This document shows, piece after piece, positions 10,098-21,549 of a stretch of DNA of 64,000 nucleotides. Origin of the DNA: Bimuria novae-zelandiae CBS 107.79 (Eukaryota; Ascomycota; Dothideomycetes; Pleosporales; Didymosphaeriaceae); the NCBI GenBank assembly GCA_010015655.1, contig ML976681.1, positions 476,351-540,350 on the forward strand, written 5' to 3'. Within the stretch, counting starts at the first letter, position 1; every line of letters begins with the position of its first letter. The notes beneath the pieces were generated by a model. That model worked only from the letters and a program-made list of their open reading frames with translations, was not told the DNA's origin and searched no databases. A program made the translations under genes and the position numbers.

Positions 10098-12767
10098 ATG
10101 TCGTCCGCAAACCGTGGCCCAGCACCATCCAGGGGCAACAAGCGCGCCAGAGACGATGAGTCTTCGCCTGCGCATCCTCCATCGACCCGTGAGTTCATCG
10201 TTCTGCGCCATTGGATTGTTCTGACATGGGGTAGCAATGGACATGGCCTCCTCTCCGCCCCTGATCCCTCAGGACGACGATATGTTGGACGAGGACAACA
10301 TCTACCGCGACGTGGACGATTTAGACGAAGAGGCAGAAGAAGGGGATGGTATTGATCTGTTCGACGACAGATTCGACAACGAGCTCTACGCCAATCAAAA
10401 CAACCAGAATTACGAGGGGTCTGACATTGACGATGAGGGAGATTATGAAGACTTGGGCATGGGCGCGAGACGAGAGATTGACCGCCGACTGAACCGACGT
10501 GATGCCGAAGCACGACGCCGCATACCGGATGCATTCTTGCCAGATGATGACGAGGGTGGTATTGGAGAACTCATTAGAGGAAGCCGTAGGCAGCGCCATC
10601 GGTACGATGAGGATCAGGACGATATGGACCTCGATGGCGACATCATGGCCGAGGAGTTGTCCCTAGAAGCTCTATCGGACATCAAGGCCAACACTTTGAC
10701 CGACTGGGTCGCTCAGCCTGCCGTTGCCCGTTCCGTTGCCCGCGAGTTCAAAGCCTTCCTCACGGAGTATGTCGATGAACAGGGCATTTCTGTTTACGGC
10801 GATCGTGTCAAGACTCTCGGTGAGATCAATGCCGAGTCTCTCGAAGTCTCCTTCACCCACCTCACGGACGTCAAAGCTACCCTCGCCTACTGGGTCGCCA
10901 ATGCTCCCACAGAGCTTCTGAAGATCTTTGACCAAGTTGCTATGGAAGTTGTACTTCTGCACTACCCAGACTACGAGCGCATTCACTCCGAGGTCCACGT
11001 GCGAATCACGGATATTCCCGTGGGACTCACACTCCGCCAGCTGCGTCAGACGCATCTGAACTGCCTTGTCCGCGTCAGCGGTGTGGTGACCCGGCGCAGC
11101 GGAGTCTTTCCACAGCTCAAGTATGTGAAGTTCGACTGCACCAAGTGCGGAACCACCCTGGGCCCCTTCCACCAAGACTCAAACGTGGAAGTCAAAATCT
11201 CATTCTGCTCGAACTGCCAGTCTCGCGGACCCTTCACCGTGAACTCGGAGAGGACAGTATATCGCAACTACCAGAAGCTTACCCTCCAAGAAGCTCCCGG
11301 AACTGTGCCAGCTGGTCGTTTGCCTCGTCACCGAGAAGTCATCCTGCTCTGGGATCTGATCGACTCGGCTAAGCCTGGCGAGGAGATTGAAGTTACTGGA
11401 ATTTACCGCAACAACTATGATGCATCATTGAACAACAAGAACGGGTTCCCCGTATTTGCTACTATCATTGAGGCAAACCACGTTGTCAAATCTCATGACC
11501 AACTTGCTGGTTTCCGGCTGAGCGAAACAGACGAGCAGCAAATTCGCCAGTTGTCAAAAGACCCCAACATTGTTGACAAGGTCGTCAACTCCATCGCTCC
11601 CAGCATCTACGGACATACAGACATCAAGACTGCGGTCGCCTTATCACTATTCGGTGGTGTCAGCAAGGAGGTCGCTGGACGTCACGTCATGCGTGGTGAT
11701 ATCAACGTGCTGTTGCTCGGAGACCCAGGAACTGCCAAGTCACAGGTCCTGAAGTATGTAGAAAAGACTGCCCATCGAGCGGTCTTTGCTACTGGACAAG
11801 GTGCCTCCGCTGTCGGTCTCACAGCCTCCGTCCGTCGCGACCCTATGACCAGCGAATGGACCTTGGAAGGTGGAGCTCTTGTGCTCGCAGACAAGGGAAC
11901 GTGCCTGATTGACGAGTTCGACAAGATGAATGATCAAGATCGTACATCGATTCACGAAGCCATGGAACAGCAGACGATATCTATCTCAAAAGCTGGTATC
12001 GTCACTACGCTCCAGGCTCGATGCGCAATCGTTGCTGCTGCCAACCCTATTGGTGGTCGATATAACTCTACTATTCCATTCTCGCAGAACGTAGAGCTTA
12101 CTGAACCTATTCTGTCTCGTTTCGACATTCTCTGCGTCGTCCGCGACACAGTCGATCCCAGCGAAGACGAACGTCTTGCCAAGTTCGTTGTCAACTCCCA
12201 CGCCCGTTCCCAACAACACGCCAATGCAGCGTACTCTGGGCAATCCAATGGCAATGGCAACAACGAGTCTCAAGGTAGCATGGACGTGGACGCGGGCGCG
12301 CAAGAGACTCAATCAGAAAAAGGCGATATCCCACAAGAATTGTTGAGGAAGTACATTCTTTACGCTAGGGAGAAGTGCCGACCAAAGCTCTACCAGATCG
12401 ACGAAGACAAGGTAGCCCGTCTATTCGTCGACTTGAGGAAGGAGTCTATGGCGACTGGCGCTTATCCGATTACCGTAAGTCGTCATTATATATGCGTATG
12501 AGCAACCGTTAACATTCGTAGGTCCGTCATCTCGAAGCTATCATTCGTATCTCCGAGGCCTTTTGTAAGATGCGCTTGTCGGAATACTGCTCGGCCGAAG
12601 ACATCGACCGTGCTATTGCTGTCACCGTCGACTCTTTCGTCGGTTCGCAGAAAGTCAGCGCAAAGAAGTCCCTGGCTAGGGCTTTCGCGAAATACACCCT
12701 CAACCGACCTGGGGCCGTTCGTAAGCCAGCAAGAGCCGGTCGACAAGCTCAACGGGCTGCTGCGTAG
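10098..12767 (+). CDS. MCM2: DNA replication licensing factor Mcm2
   Basis: Three exons, 10098-10188, 10235-12474 and 12522-12767, give about 858 residues. The acidic N-terminal tail (PPLIPQDDDMLDEDN) is characteristic of Mcm2, which also chaperones histones H3-H4. The zinc finger is CTKCGTTLGP..FCSNCQ (about 332-357). The AAA+ core has Walker A GDPGTAKSQ (about 526), Walker B CLIDEFDKMND (about 588), sensor 1 VAAANPIGGRYN and the arginine finger SRFDILCVV (about 657). The C-terminus is a winged-helix-like part, ending in a basic tail. Mcm2 is one of six subunits of the MCM2-7 helicase loaded at origins in G1 and activated with Cdc45-GINS. The ATG at 10098 is the first in the message after the leader. 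Intron 1 has GTGAGT/GGTAG borders; intron 2 has GTAAGT/CGTAG borders. It shares its promoter region with the UBR7-like gene. Confidence 0.96.
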
Positions 12768-13380
12768 ATGGCATATGTGGGATAACGAGGGAATGACTGA
12801 TGGATACATGTGCTCTGGGTGATGCAGATGCCATCAATACCATGACTGAGGAACTAGATGTGAATCATACCAAGACGCGGAGCATCGCTGGGACGACTGC
12901 ATGCTTTCAGGTGGTTGCAGGCGTTTTGGGCTTGCTATTTAGAGATCTGTGATTCATTTTAGGATACCAATATCAAACTCGCTCAGAAGACAAATACTCT
13001 AGCATGCCTAATTCAGTCATGTGTGTGCCGCGGCGCATGTAGTTGATTCTGAGTGTACAATGCCAGATCAAGTCTCGTAACTTGTCTAAACAGAACGCCA
13101 CCTTCACCATACCGTTTTTATTTATGCATAACACTACAGATATTCGAGCAAAAGTGTGGCCTTTTACAGCATGCAATAACTCTCGTGGATACTCCACAGA
13201 CGCTCACAGTCGGGCGGTGTTGAGCTATACCGTTTTGGGCCACTACTGCCTTAGCGTCTTCGCTTAGCAACCACAACATTTTGCGAGCGGATCTGCGCGA
13301 ACTTTTGACCACGACCACGACCTATCCGCCGGAGCGTATAACACCTTCAGGAATACACAGTTGACTTCCTGACCGCAACG
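12768..13380. other. Intergenic region MCM2-eL30
   Basis: About 610 bp holding the MCM2 3' end and the eL30 promoter. No credible ORF, repeat or RNA gene was seen. Confidence 0.4.
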
Positions 13381-14180
13381 ATGGCACCCAAGAAAGCGAA
13401 GAAATCGGCTGACACCATTAACTCTCGTCTGGCTTTAGTCATGAAGAGTGGCAGTAAGGAGCACATTTCATACATGAACATCGCATCTGCCCTCATGAAC
13501 ACCGCCAGAGAAGCGCTTGCGCTCGAAGGCACATGACATGTTTGAGCACATTGCGCTGCCCACGATTTGAAGAATTGTCGCTAACGGTTGGGTCCAGAGG
13601 TCACTCTCGGCTACAAGAGCACACTCAAATCGCTCCGAAACGGCAAGGCCAAGCTCGTCATCATCGCCGGCAACAGTACGTTATACTCCCGAGAGGAAGC
13701 AGGTCGCGGCGGACAGTCCATCTTGCGGGCTGTATCCGCCTGGCTTGTCCCCCAGCTGCCCGCGGAGAAATCCATGGGAGCCACGAAAAGCAGTTCTACG
13801 GACACATAGCTAACGATCCTACAGCTCCCCCGCTCAGGAAGTCTGAGCTCGAGTACTACGCTATGCTTTCCAAGACCTCCGTCCACCACTTCTCCGGCAA
13901 CAACGTACGTATACAACCCTGATCCTCTCAGGCCTAACGACGAGATACCGATCGAGTGCTCCGAGGGCTGGCCCTGAGAAGAGGTCTATCATGACTTCGG
14001 AGGGCTATTGGCTAACGTGACTTCACAACAGATTGAGCTTGGTACTGCTTGCGGTAAGCTCTTCCGTTGCTCTACCATGTCTATCCTCGATGCTGGTATG
14101 TATCTTCTTGCGCCACAAGTTTGACTGTGCTCTAACGCGTAGTAGGTGACTCTGACATCTTGAGCACCAACACTGCTTAA
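13381..14180 (+). CDS. RPL30: 60S ribosomal protein eL30
   Basis: Five exons, 13381-13453, 13598-13675, 13825-13904, 14032-14095 and 14146-14180, give about 109 residues. The assembled protein opens [20 protein letters not shown] and continues with [40 protein letters not shown], the [19 protein letters not shown] block and MSILDAGDSDIL. It is a normal full-length eL30 with the L7Ae-like kink-turn RNA-binding fold. All four introns have GTAAGG, GTACGT, GTACGT and GTATGT donors and AG acceptors, and every phase closes correctly. Introns in the first half of highly expressed ribosomal protein genes are common in filamentous fungi. In budding yeast Rpl30 represses splicing of its own transcript; I see no evidence here for or against the same control. 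Confidence 0.95.
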
Positions 14181-14788
14181 GTGCATGTGTAAGGATCAGA
14201 CAGTGGCGGATTGGGCGGATCGGACGGATCGAGCAGATAGACCTATGATACCTCACGACATGTGTCATGCTATAGTGGCAAAAGCAATGAGTCAATGAGT
14301 CAAGCTTCCTGAAAACACTTGCTATGAAGGCCGTGTTGTGTTAATAGTGCATGTACTTGACCCAAGCAACCTCCCAACATAGGGATAGGCGTCATCTTGG
14401 TAAAGAGATCTAACTTCCCCAGCCAAAAGAATGAGTCACAGTGAGTCACAGTCATCTCAAGTGACATGTTTCAGCAAAGTCGGAGCAATTCCTCGGGCGG
14501 ATTGTCCTAATGTCGGCTGACTAAGGAACTGCACTCGGCGAAAAGGTGGCGATTCCCAAAGCGGTTAGTTCTTCCCACGATGCTTTGCAATCAAGAAACC
14601 GCACATACTCAAGGACTCCCTCTCTCGCGCCTCCACTCCCACCACACCACAACTAACAGCAGGGTAAGAACCGCCCACTCAGTCGCACGCTCGATTCCCG
14701 GTCATCGCGATTCTCAAGAGCGCGCGCTGCACGTCTCCGCGTCCCGAAAGTCCTGTCGCTTATCATCTTCACAGATCAATAGTCAAAA
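14181..14788. other. Intergenic and leader region eL30-uL16
   Basis: About 600 bp with the eL30 3' end, the TGAGTCA cluster and the uL16 leader. A probable 5'-UTR intron runs 14664-14774: donor AGG/GTAAGAA, acceptor TTCACAG, ending 14 bp before the ATG. Leader introns just before the start codon are frequent in fungal ribosomal protein genes. No RNA gene was recognised. Confidence 0.45.
14288..14448. promoter_or_regulatory. Four TGAGTCA (Gcn4/CpcA/AP-1-type) sites
   Basis: Exact TGAGTCA heptamers lie at 14288-14294, 14296-14302, 14432-14438 and 14442-14448, as two close pairs. This is the consensus for Gcn4/CpcA and AP-1-type bZIP factors. They sit between eL30 and uL16, 340-500 bp upstream of the uL16 ATG and 108-268 bp beyond the eL30 stop codon. 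The target gene is uncertain. Confidence 0.5.
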
Positions 14789-15556
14789 ATGGCTCGCCGT
14801 CCCGCCCGTTGCTACCGGTACTGCAAGAACAAGCCGGTATGTTAGATTACTGGTAAAAGTCGATATCAGCACTGACATGGTCCTTTAGTACCCTAAGTCG
14901 CGCTTCAACCGTGGTGTACCCGACCCCAAGATCCGCATCTTCGATCTTGGCCGCAAGAAGGCCAACGCCGACGAGTTCCCGCTATGCATCCACCTTGTCT
15001 CCAACGAGTACGAGCAGCTATCCTCTGAGGCGCTCGAGGCCGCCCGTATCTGCGCCAACAAGTACCTCGTCAAGGTCGCCGGAAAGGAAGGTTTCCATCT
15101 CCGTGTCCGTGCCCACCCGTACCACGTCATCCGTATCAACAAGATGTTGTCGTGCGCTGGTGCCGATAGATTGCAGACGGGTATGCGTGGTGCTTTCGGC
15201 AAGCCCAACGGCACTGTCGCCCGTGTGAACATCGGCCAGATCATCTTGTCCGTCCGCACTAGGGACTCCAACCGCGCCACCGCCATCGAGGCTCTTAGGC
15301 GATCCCAGTACAAGGTACGAACCGATTTGCCGTATGAGAAAAGAACCAGTCTTTAACTAACGAACTGTAGTTCCCTGGTCGCCAGAAGATCATCGTCTCC
15401 AAGAACTGGGGCTTCACTAGCCTCCGCCGCGAGGACTACGTGACCAAGCGCCAGGAGGGCAAGATCAAGATTGACGGTGCCTACGTCCAGTTCCTTGGCA
15501 ACAAGGGCAAGCTCTCCGACAATGTTCGCCGCTTCCCCGAGGCTTTTGCGGCATAG
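14789..15556 (+). CDS. RPL10: 60S ribosomal protein uL16 (L10)
   Basis: Three exons, 14789-14836, 14889-15314 and 15371-15556, give about 219 residues, the normal length. It opens [20 protein letters not shown] and contains [20 protein letters not shown], the [20 protein letters not shown] block with the essential loop residues near the peptidyl-transferase centre, [14 protein letters not shown] and [13 protein letters not shown]. uL16 joins the large subunit late, in the cytoplasm, and is needed for release of export factor Nmd3. Introns have GTATGT/TTTAG and GTACGA/TGTAG borders, both in phase 0. Identity is certain from the sequence. Confidence 0.97.
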
Positions 15557-16717
15557 AGGGATGAATTGGAGGATGTGGCGTGATGATTTGTATGGGTTTA
15601 GTGGGATACCGGATCATGGCGTGTCTTGCTTTGCTTTCTATAACCAAAGGTCATGGATGAAGGTTGAAGTATCATTCGTGTAGAATGGCGAAAAGGAAGC
15701 CTGACGATGACGATGGTACACGAGCAATCAATCAAGGAATGTCTTCAAAACATGTAACCAACACCTATGACAACAACTGAATCTACGGGATGTCGAGATA
15801 CCTATCGTACATGTGTGGCTCCAGCCCCATGCAACATACGATGTTACTCGCGTACGACTTTTTTTATAAAGGATCACGTACATCTCTCTTCCCATAGGCT
15901 CCGAACCAGATAAAGTATCAGTGCTGGATGACAGAGACACTGTCTGTAACACTTACCAATTCTGCCGCTGCACACTAAGATAGGACTACGCCGTTCACTT
16001 TGTCACCAGCGTGGTAAGGCTCCTCAACAAACATCCTTGAAATATCGTCAGGGCCGATTCTGCCTAACGAAAGAATTGGGAGAAACCATCCAAGATGGAT
16101 CTCTTGTGGCATCCACGGCAGACGAGACATACCGGCGTTGTTTTGAAACATCTCGCGGCGCTTGTCTTGTCGCCCGCGCCTTCCTGGCACCTGCAGCACA
16201 CTCTTACCCTTTGTTGTTTGTACCCTTTAGCGCGCTTTTCAGAAAGGCGCAGATGATTGTGGCCCATGCTCATGACTGCACCGTAGACTTACTTTGTGAA
16301 CTCTCGCGTGCTGATATAGAACCGTTCCCGTCCCTCGCTCCAATACCCATCTCTATCGGTCAACCGCCCCGAACTTGGAGTGGCCCGCTATTGCTTCGAA
16401 CGAACAACAACATATCACTCACTTCACCTGTTCGGTCACGCTTAGCGGCAACCACAGGTCGATCCATTCATACTACACCCGAACTACGCTGCAGACGTCC
16501 TGCTCTACCGTCCCCTAAAGGCACATCCAAATACGTAGTTCTCGACCGCATGTCCACCCACCGGCTGTCTTGTCTCTCGCACTCGTTGTGCCCAGAGCTT
16601 GGACTGCGACCAATTCCAGGGCACCGTGCAACCACTAGTTTACGGAAAATAAAGATCGATACTGGAAAAAATACCGGTTTGGTCTGTGGTGGAACCCATC
16701 CCCCGCGGGAGACAACA
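15557..16717. other. Gene-poor stretch between uL16 and an F-box-like fragment
   Basis: A plus-strand frame stays open from 16037 into the F-box-like fragment. Its first 227 codons lack family-like composition or motif and are probably chance. No RNA gene or repeat was recognised. Confidence 0.35.
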
Positions 16718-17116
16718 ATGGCTGCTCCCTCAGCACCACGCTTGAATCGCCTTTCCGACGATTACGTACTTCCGATCCTCTCCAACTTGATCAACCATGA
16801 CGAAGTCTTTTTCAACGAATCTACTGCGTCTGCGTCTAGACAAATGGCAGACTTGCGGAACGCGTCGCTTACCTGCAGAAATCTGACAGCTATTGCACAG
16901 GAGTTGCTATTTCATACCACTTTCGTCAAAGATGATCATGCGGAGAATAACTGGAGACCTTCTATGTCGATCGCACGTAGTCGTTTGTTCAAGATCATCA
17001 AGACGTTGGTAAACACACCACATCTTCGTGGTCTCGTCAAACAGCTCCGCATCAGTCTATCAATCCACTATTCTGAAGAGGACGTCGAATCACCCAGCGT
17101 GCGTTGCTCAGCGTGA
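16718..17116 (+). pseudogene. F-box-like protein, N-terminal fragment
   Basis: From the ATG at 16718 the frame encodes about 132 residues. It opens MAAPSAPRLNRLSDDYVLPI and continues through an F-box-like helix set (LRNASLTCRNLTAIAQELLF) and NTPHLRGLVKQLRISLSIHY. This is the start of the large Dothideomycete F-box/LRR-like families, which normally run 400-600 residues. Here the frame stops at 17114-17116, and the next 400 bp show no continuing coding sequence. A GTGCGT near the end could be a donor, but no good downstream exon was found. I call it a truncated gene; a missed intron is the alternative. Confidence 0.45.
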
Positions 17117-17515
17117 TTTTTCTAGTTCTCTAACTAGAGAGTACCCCGCAAGTCCCAACAACACTCGATAGTAGCAAAAAGATTTCCACCCGGTGTACAG
17201 TTCAAAAATGAGCGCTCTCAAGAAAGTCGATAGACTAAAAAAATAAATCAGAATTCAACGATTTATCGCACAGTTATTACGAAGCGAACACACGCGCATA
17301 TAGTGTACCTAGGTATGAATCCATCTCACCACAATTATTCACTCGATAGCGGTTCGTTGACATACTGCTCAGCAACACATCATCCACTCTCACAAAGGCT
17401 CTTGGTGAAAGGCTACCATCATGGCTGCGCGCACTCCGTCTCAGTGCCACAAGTATTTGAACACCACTGACCGCCCAGTATCAAGCCTTGTGCATCACTC
17501 GCCAACACCCAAGCA
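17117..17515. other. Non-coding stretch between two F-box-like loci
   Basis: About 400 bp, somewhat AT-rich in the middle. It contains the expected leader of the next gene and nothing else I can name. Confidence 0.35.
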
Positions 17516-18244
17516 ATGGCGCGACCACCCTCACCTTCGCTGTTAGGCCTCCCTAGCGAGCTCCGTAACCTCATCTACGAGCTCGTCCTGACCGCACCAT
17601 CAGACCTGCTCTACGTCCGACCATCCACATTGTCCATGTGGACAGATCACATCCACGAAAAGTCTAGGACTGCACCGGCGCTCTGCATCGAGACCACGAC
17701 GAAAGACCGTGTGGCCCGCAGGGGGGACTTTCTATGGACCGACGACCCAATCACCGTCGAATACAACATGCTCAAATACGTCAGCAAGTTTCTCTACAGC
17801 GAGACAGCGGCATTAGAGCTCAAGTTCAACTGTCTGAAGACCCCGGTCGAGGCAGGCTCTACGGTTCAAGCTTTCAATTCATTCTTCTCCACTATGAGCT
17901 TGACATGCCAGAGCTGGCTCAGCAAGGTGGTACTGGTACAGAAAGCCGGCGCCGATAGCCTAGGTAGCACTACTTACTATTCATTTATCGATATCGAAGA
18001 TGCGATCAACATGTCCCAGTTAGCTTCGATCTGCAACGCCTACCCAAAGCTGCGCGTTGATTACGTATTCAAAAGCTGCTCTGGCCTAGCCCACATCTCT
18101 CCAACGGCCGTTCTCACGAGCGCTTTGCAGATAGCCTGCGCACTACGCGGCCGGGAGTCTCCGCAGCCCAAGTTCGGTGCAGCACGGCCTTCTATTACAG
18201 CCACCAAAGCGTGGCGTCAAGTCATCGATGTCATGAGCTTCTAA
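17516..18244 (+). CDS. F-box-like / 2EXR-type domain protein
   Basis: A single exon of 242 residues from an ATG in good context. The N-terminal motif LLGLPSELRNLIYELVL is the signature opening of a very large fungal family of F-box-like (2EXR-type) proteins of mostly unknown role. The usual continuation follows: LCIETTTKDRVARRGDF, then LKYVSKFLYSETAALELKFN, corresponding to the family's QVSRQIRSE.. segment with long spacing. The later part (SWLSKVVLVQKAG, ASICNAYPKLRVDYVFKS) fits the family's helical second half. The family is expanded in plant-associated Dothideomycetes. No catalytic residues are known. Confidence 0.65.
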   Translation: MARPPSPSLLGLPSELRNLIYELVLTAPSDLLYVRPSTLSMWTDHIHEKSRTAPALCIETTTKDRVARRGDFLWTDDPITVEYNMLKYVSKFLYSETAALELKFNCLKTPVEAGSTVQAFNSFFSTMSLTCQSWLSKVVLVQKAGADSLGSTTYYSFIDIEDAINMSQLASICNAYPKLRVDYVFKSCSGLAHISPTAVLTSALQIACALRGRESPQPKFGAARPSITATKAWRQVIDVMSF

Positions 18245-18862
18245 GCAAAAGGTCTGAGATTTTGGCCAGAGTTCCCTAAGACAATAGCCCCGGAGACGCT
18301 ATTGAGAAATGACGGACCGTTTTCAACCGTAGTTGATGCTGAGACCATTGGGTGTGTGAATAGCTGGATCAAGGACGGGATTTGAGAGGCCCTACGCCGA
18401 AAAGTCTGTGACCTAACCTTGGGGGTCGGCGCAGCATGGGACACATATAATTACGGGAACCATTCGTACGGCGCAATTTAGAGTGTTTTGAAAATCCCCC
18501 GATTATACGAAACACAGTTATCTCGGTGGCGGTTCTGAGAAATGAAAGAGTAAATATGTATACGAACCCCACCATGCCGTCCTCTACCGGTGCTAGACTA
18601 ATCGCAATCGACCCAAAATTTGTGACGAAGTGCCGAGGATCCAACGCAATGCCGTATTGCTCCGATGAATGTTGGAGAACACAATCCATTCATTTCCACA
18701 CGTCCTACACCCCGAGTTCTCTTCTCCTGTCTCGGATAACTCCATCGGAAATCCCAATCCAGCCATGTTCAGTTGGATACTCCTTTGCGGACCAAGTGTC
18801 AGTCGTTAAACTCGGGAATGACACGGACGACATTGAGGCTAAACATAGTTTCGGTATCGCTC
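18245..18862. other. Unassigned stretch
   Basis: About 620 bp. Open frames on both strands (for example 18369-18689 minus) have no recognisable motif and overlap one another. I do not support a gene here. Confidence 0.3.
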
Positions 18863-19217
18863 TTAGTTCTCTACCAGTTTCTTGGAAATCAGCTTGAACG
18901 GGTCGCTCACGTCGTTCCCGTGACACTCGCGGAGATCCATTACGCTCAGTTTAAATGCCATGGTGGCGCGGTCGAAGAGGACGATTTTGTTGCGCGCGGG
19001 GGAGATCGCGCGGTCGTCGTCACGAGTGAAGTCGAGCTGGAATGCCTAATGGGGATGATATCAGTACTAATTAAACAATGCTAGTCTTTGGCTGCAATAT
19101 CACACTCCGATCTCTGAGCGATGTTGAAGCTTCACTTACCAAGAAGAGCCGCCCTCCCGAAAGACAGTCGAGCTCGGCACGCCAGAATTGGTTGACAAGG
19201 TAGATAGACCAGTTCAT
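18863..19217 (-). CDS. Small hypothetical protein or 3' exons of a decayed gene
   Basis: Two exons, 19140-19217 and 18863-19045, join cleanly: GTAAGT donor, CCATTAG acceptor, phase 0. They give about 86 residues, opening MNWSIYLVNQFWRAELD and containing NKIVLFDRATMAFKLSVMDL and DPFKLISKKLVEN at the end. The reading shows good codon character and splice signals. A further exon probably lies upstream: the overlapping frame at 19218-19362 reads GFAYENVLASIPPGKWLVLS. It runs in a different phase, so either an intron or a frameshift separates them. I do not recognise the family. Confidence 0.4.
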
Positions 19218-20133
19218 CTGAGTCTTCAACACATGGGAGCTCAGTTATGATCTCTGAAGAATCTTCGGCTAGCCGCTTTTCGACGGATAAAACCAACCAC
19301 TTGCCCGGTGGTATGCTTGCGAGGACGTTCTCGTACGCGAAGCCGATGATCTGGCATTGCACCTCTCATGGAAGCTTTGTGAAGGAGTGGAAGTAGTCGC
19401 AGCATTTTGAAGTTCGAGATCGAGGCCGGGTGTCGCCATGGATGCCTTGGAGTTGTGGGAGAGCGCGTCGCTAGAAGTGGGCTCGCCGGTCATGGTGCAT
19501 GTGGCCGATCGAAGTGTGTATAGCGACTCTTTACAGGCGCTAATGGGGTCGACTCTAAGTAAGAGCCGTGTTCGGAAAATGCGGCCCTTGCGCCTGCCCA
19601 TGCTCTTGAAATAAATTACCCTTTCACGGCTCTTCATAAACAGGTGATGAAAATTCACTTGCCTCGTTCAAACGGCCCTAGCACCGATCTTAACCTTGTA
19701 ATGGATTAGTTTTCCAAAGCACTTCACAAGCAGGGAATAATATCAACTTATCCCGTTTAACTGCAATATTGTCCATACCGTGTATGAAACGTTATTCGGC
19801 TTTCCCTGTCTGTTTTTAAAAAATAGGCTACGCGTCTCCTTGATCGATTCGCCCGTCTTTCCTATTAAGATTGACCCGGAGGTGACAGTGGAAGGGATCT
19901 ATAATGTGACCGTCTGGATCATGTAGTTGCAATACGTGCCCTAGACCACATGCATTAAATCAACTGAGTTTCATATGTCGCCAGAACTCTACTATGACCT
20001 CACGTGCTGTTCCGCCGCGAGGAAATTCGGGTTCACCCGTATTTGTAGATTTATCCTCTAAATCTATCGAAAATTGCTCATGATGAGTCAATTGGAGCCT
20101 TTGGCGGGCCTAATCATGACCTTGACAAAAGCG
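19218..20133. other. Intergenic region with possible upstream remnant of the small gene
   Basis: 19218-19658 carries minus-strand frames that may be earlier exons of the gene at 18863-19217. The remaining 475 bp are AT-rich and empty as far as I can see. Confidence 0.3.
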
Positions 20134-20808
20134 TTAGCCTTCCCTAATAGCACCAATGGTCTCAAGACTTACCGTCCACCTAATCTCCTCTTCACCACCC
20201 CACCGCCTTAAATCCAATGCGATCTTCTCCACCGGTTCATATCTATACCTCTGATACAGCGGCTCTCCCATCTCGCTCGCTTCCAAATAAGCTTCCGTCC
20301 CGGCCTCGTCCGCTTTCGCACACCCCCACTTCAACAGCATCCCTCCAGCACCCCTCCGGTGATGATCTGGATGCGTCACCAACGTATCCAACACCCAATA
20401 TGGCCGCGTTCCCATCTGCTTCTTCTTGGTCTCGTTGAAAAGCTTGTAGAACGCGTGCCACACTTCCGGATGGCTCTCGGTGTACGGTTCGGGTATCGTG
20501 AGCTCCGCGTTCACTTCCTCCCAAGTACGAGCTGTGGAATTTGTATCATTGGGGCGGACATAACGCCAGCGCGCTCCGGCGATGATCTCATTGGTGGTGG
20601 TGTCGACACACTTCAAGTAGAAGATGCCCTCGGCGATGCCGTCAGCAATATCTCTGGTAACGTGGTCGAGAGTTGCTTGGGACGGCTCGGGTTGATTGAA
20701 GTAGAGGATCTTGTTGACATCGTGCTTGAATGCGGCGTGTCGTATGCGCATGTATTGTTCTGCCTCGTCAGGCTTAAGAAGGGATACGGTGAGGTTATTA
20801 TCTGGCAT
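20134..20808 (-). CDS. GNAT-family N-acetyltransferase
   Basis: A single exon of 224 residues from an ATG. The acetyl-CoA binding core is TLVTHPDHHRRGAGGMLLKW, with the R/Q-x-x-G-x-G/A pattern (RRGAGG) in motif A. It is followed by EAYLEASEMGEPLYQRYRYE, the motif B region with the usual LY..YG/YE pattern. The N-terminus (LLKPDEAEQYMRIRHAAFKH) is the fungal form that opens many small-molecule GNATs. The acceptor is unknown. A paralogous, broken copy lies at 31961-32821. The 5' end is divergent from UTP18. Confidence 0.85.
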   Translation of the reverse strand: MPDNNLTVSLLKPDEAEQYMRIRHAAFKHDVNKILYFNQPEPSQATLDHVTRDIADGIAEGIFYLKCVDTTTNEIIAGARWRYVRPNDTNSTARTWEEVNAELTIPEPYTESHPEVWHAFYKLFNETKKKQMGTRPYWVLDTLVTHPDHHRRGAGGMLLKWGCAKADEAGTEAYLEASEMGEPLYQRYRYEPVEKIALDLRRWGGEEEIRWTVSLETIGAIREG

Positions 20809-21549
20809 TGCTGGCGACGGAGAGTCTTGAAAAAGTGCTTGCTAGTTCAGGATTCAACTTGGAGCGCAAGGAGCGGCTGTGAAGGAATGGCGGAGACACC
20901 TTCCTTATAAGACCACGCCATGACTCATCAGAGTGCCGCAAAGCGCACTCCAGCGTACAGATTAGAAGCCCATAGTTGGAAGATCTCTTGGCACAGTAAA
21001 ACTTCTCAGTTCGCTGTCGGATAAGCGCTAGCAAATGCAAACATGGTGGAGAGAAATGTGGTGAAGGTACTTCGGAATGGCCAATCGGAGCTCGGAATAC
21101 ACGAATCCGGATAGAAACGTGGAAAGAGACCTACTGCCGATTATTAAGCTTGTGGGTATTTGAGAAACTCATTTGCTCTTATGGAGTGCTTGTGTAATAT
21201 CTCGAGTGACTCAACATAAGTTTGCGTGTACGGCATCGCGAATGCCCGTTCGACCATTTGTGTCTAGCTGTAGGAACTGTGCTCCAGAATATTTGCTTTT
21301 GAAAACTTTGAATACGGCGTACACCGTTTAACTACCAAAAAAGGTGAAAGTTTTTCTTGATGCTCGCTGAAAGTGTCAATCAATGCCGTTGTCGAAGTGA
21401 CAGTGTTCCTGCCACTTCTGGCATGTTGCGGGGCGCATCGATAGCGGCTATGCCGAGCTAAAAAAGCTTATCCTAATCCCTGCAACTTTTTCAAACCACA
21501 ATTTTCGCGCCTGCCCGCAACAGCTCCACACGCGTTACGGATCTTCCCA
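20809..21549. other. Divergent intergenic region GNAT-UTP18
   Basis: About 740 bp holding both promoters. Unique sequence. No known motif was recognised. Confidence 0.35.

Noticed and set aside
16037..16717. N-terminal 227-codon extension of the F-box-like fragment
   Set aside because: The extension shows no family similarity, and the ATG at 16718 fits the usual start of this family.
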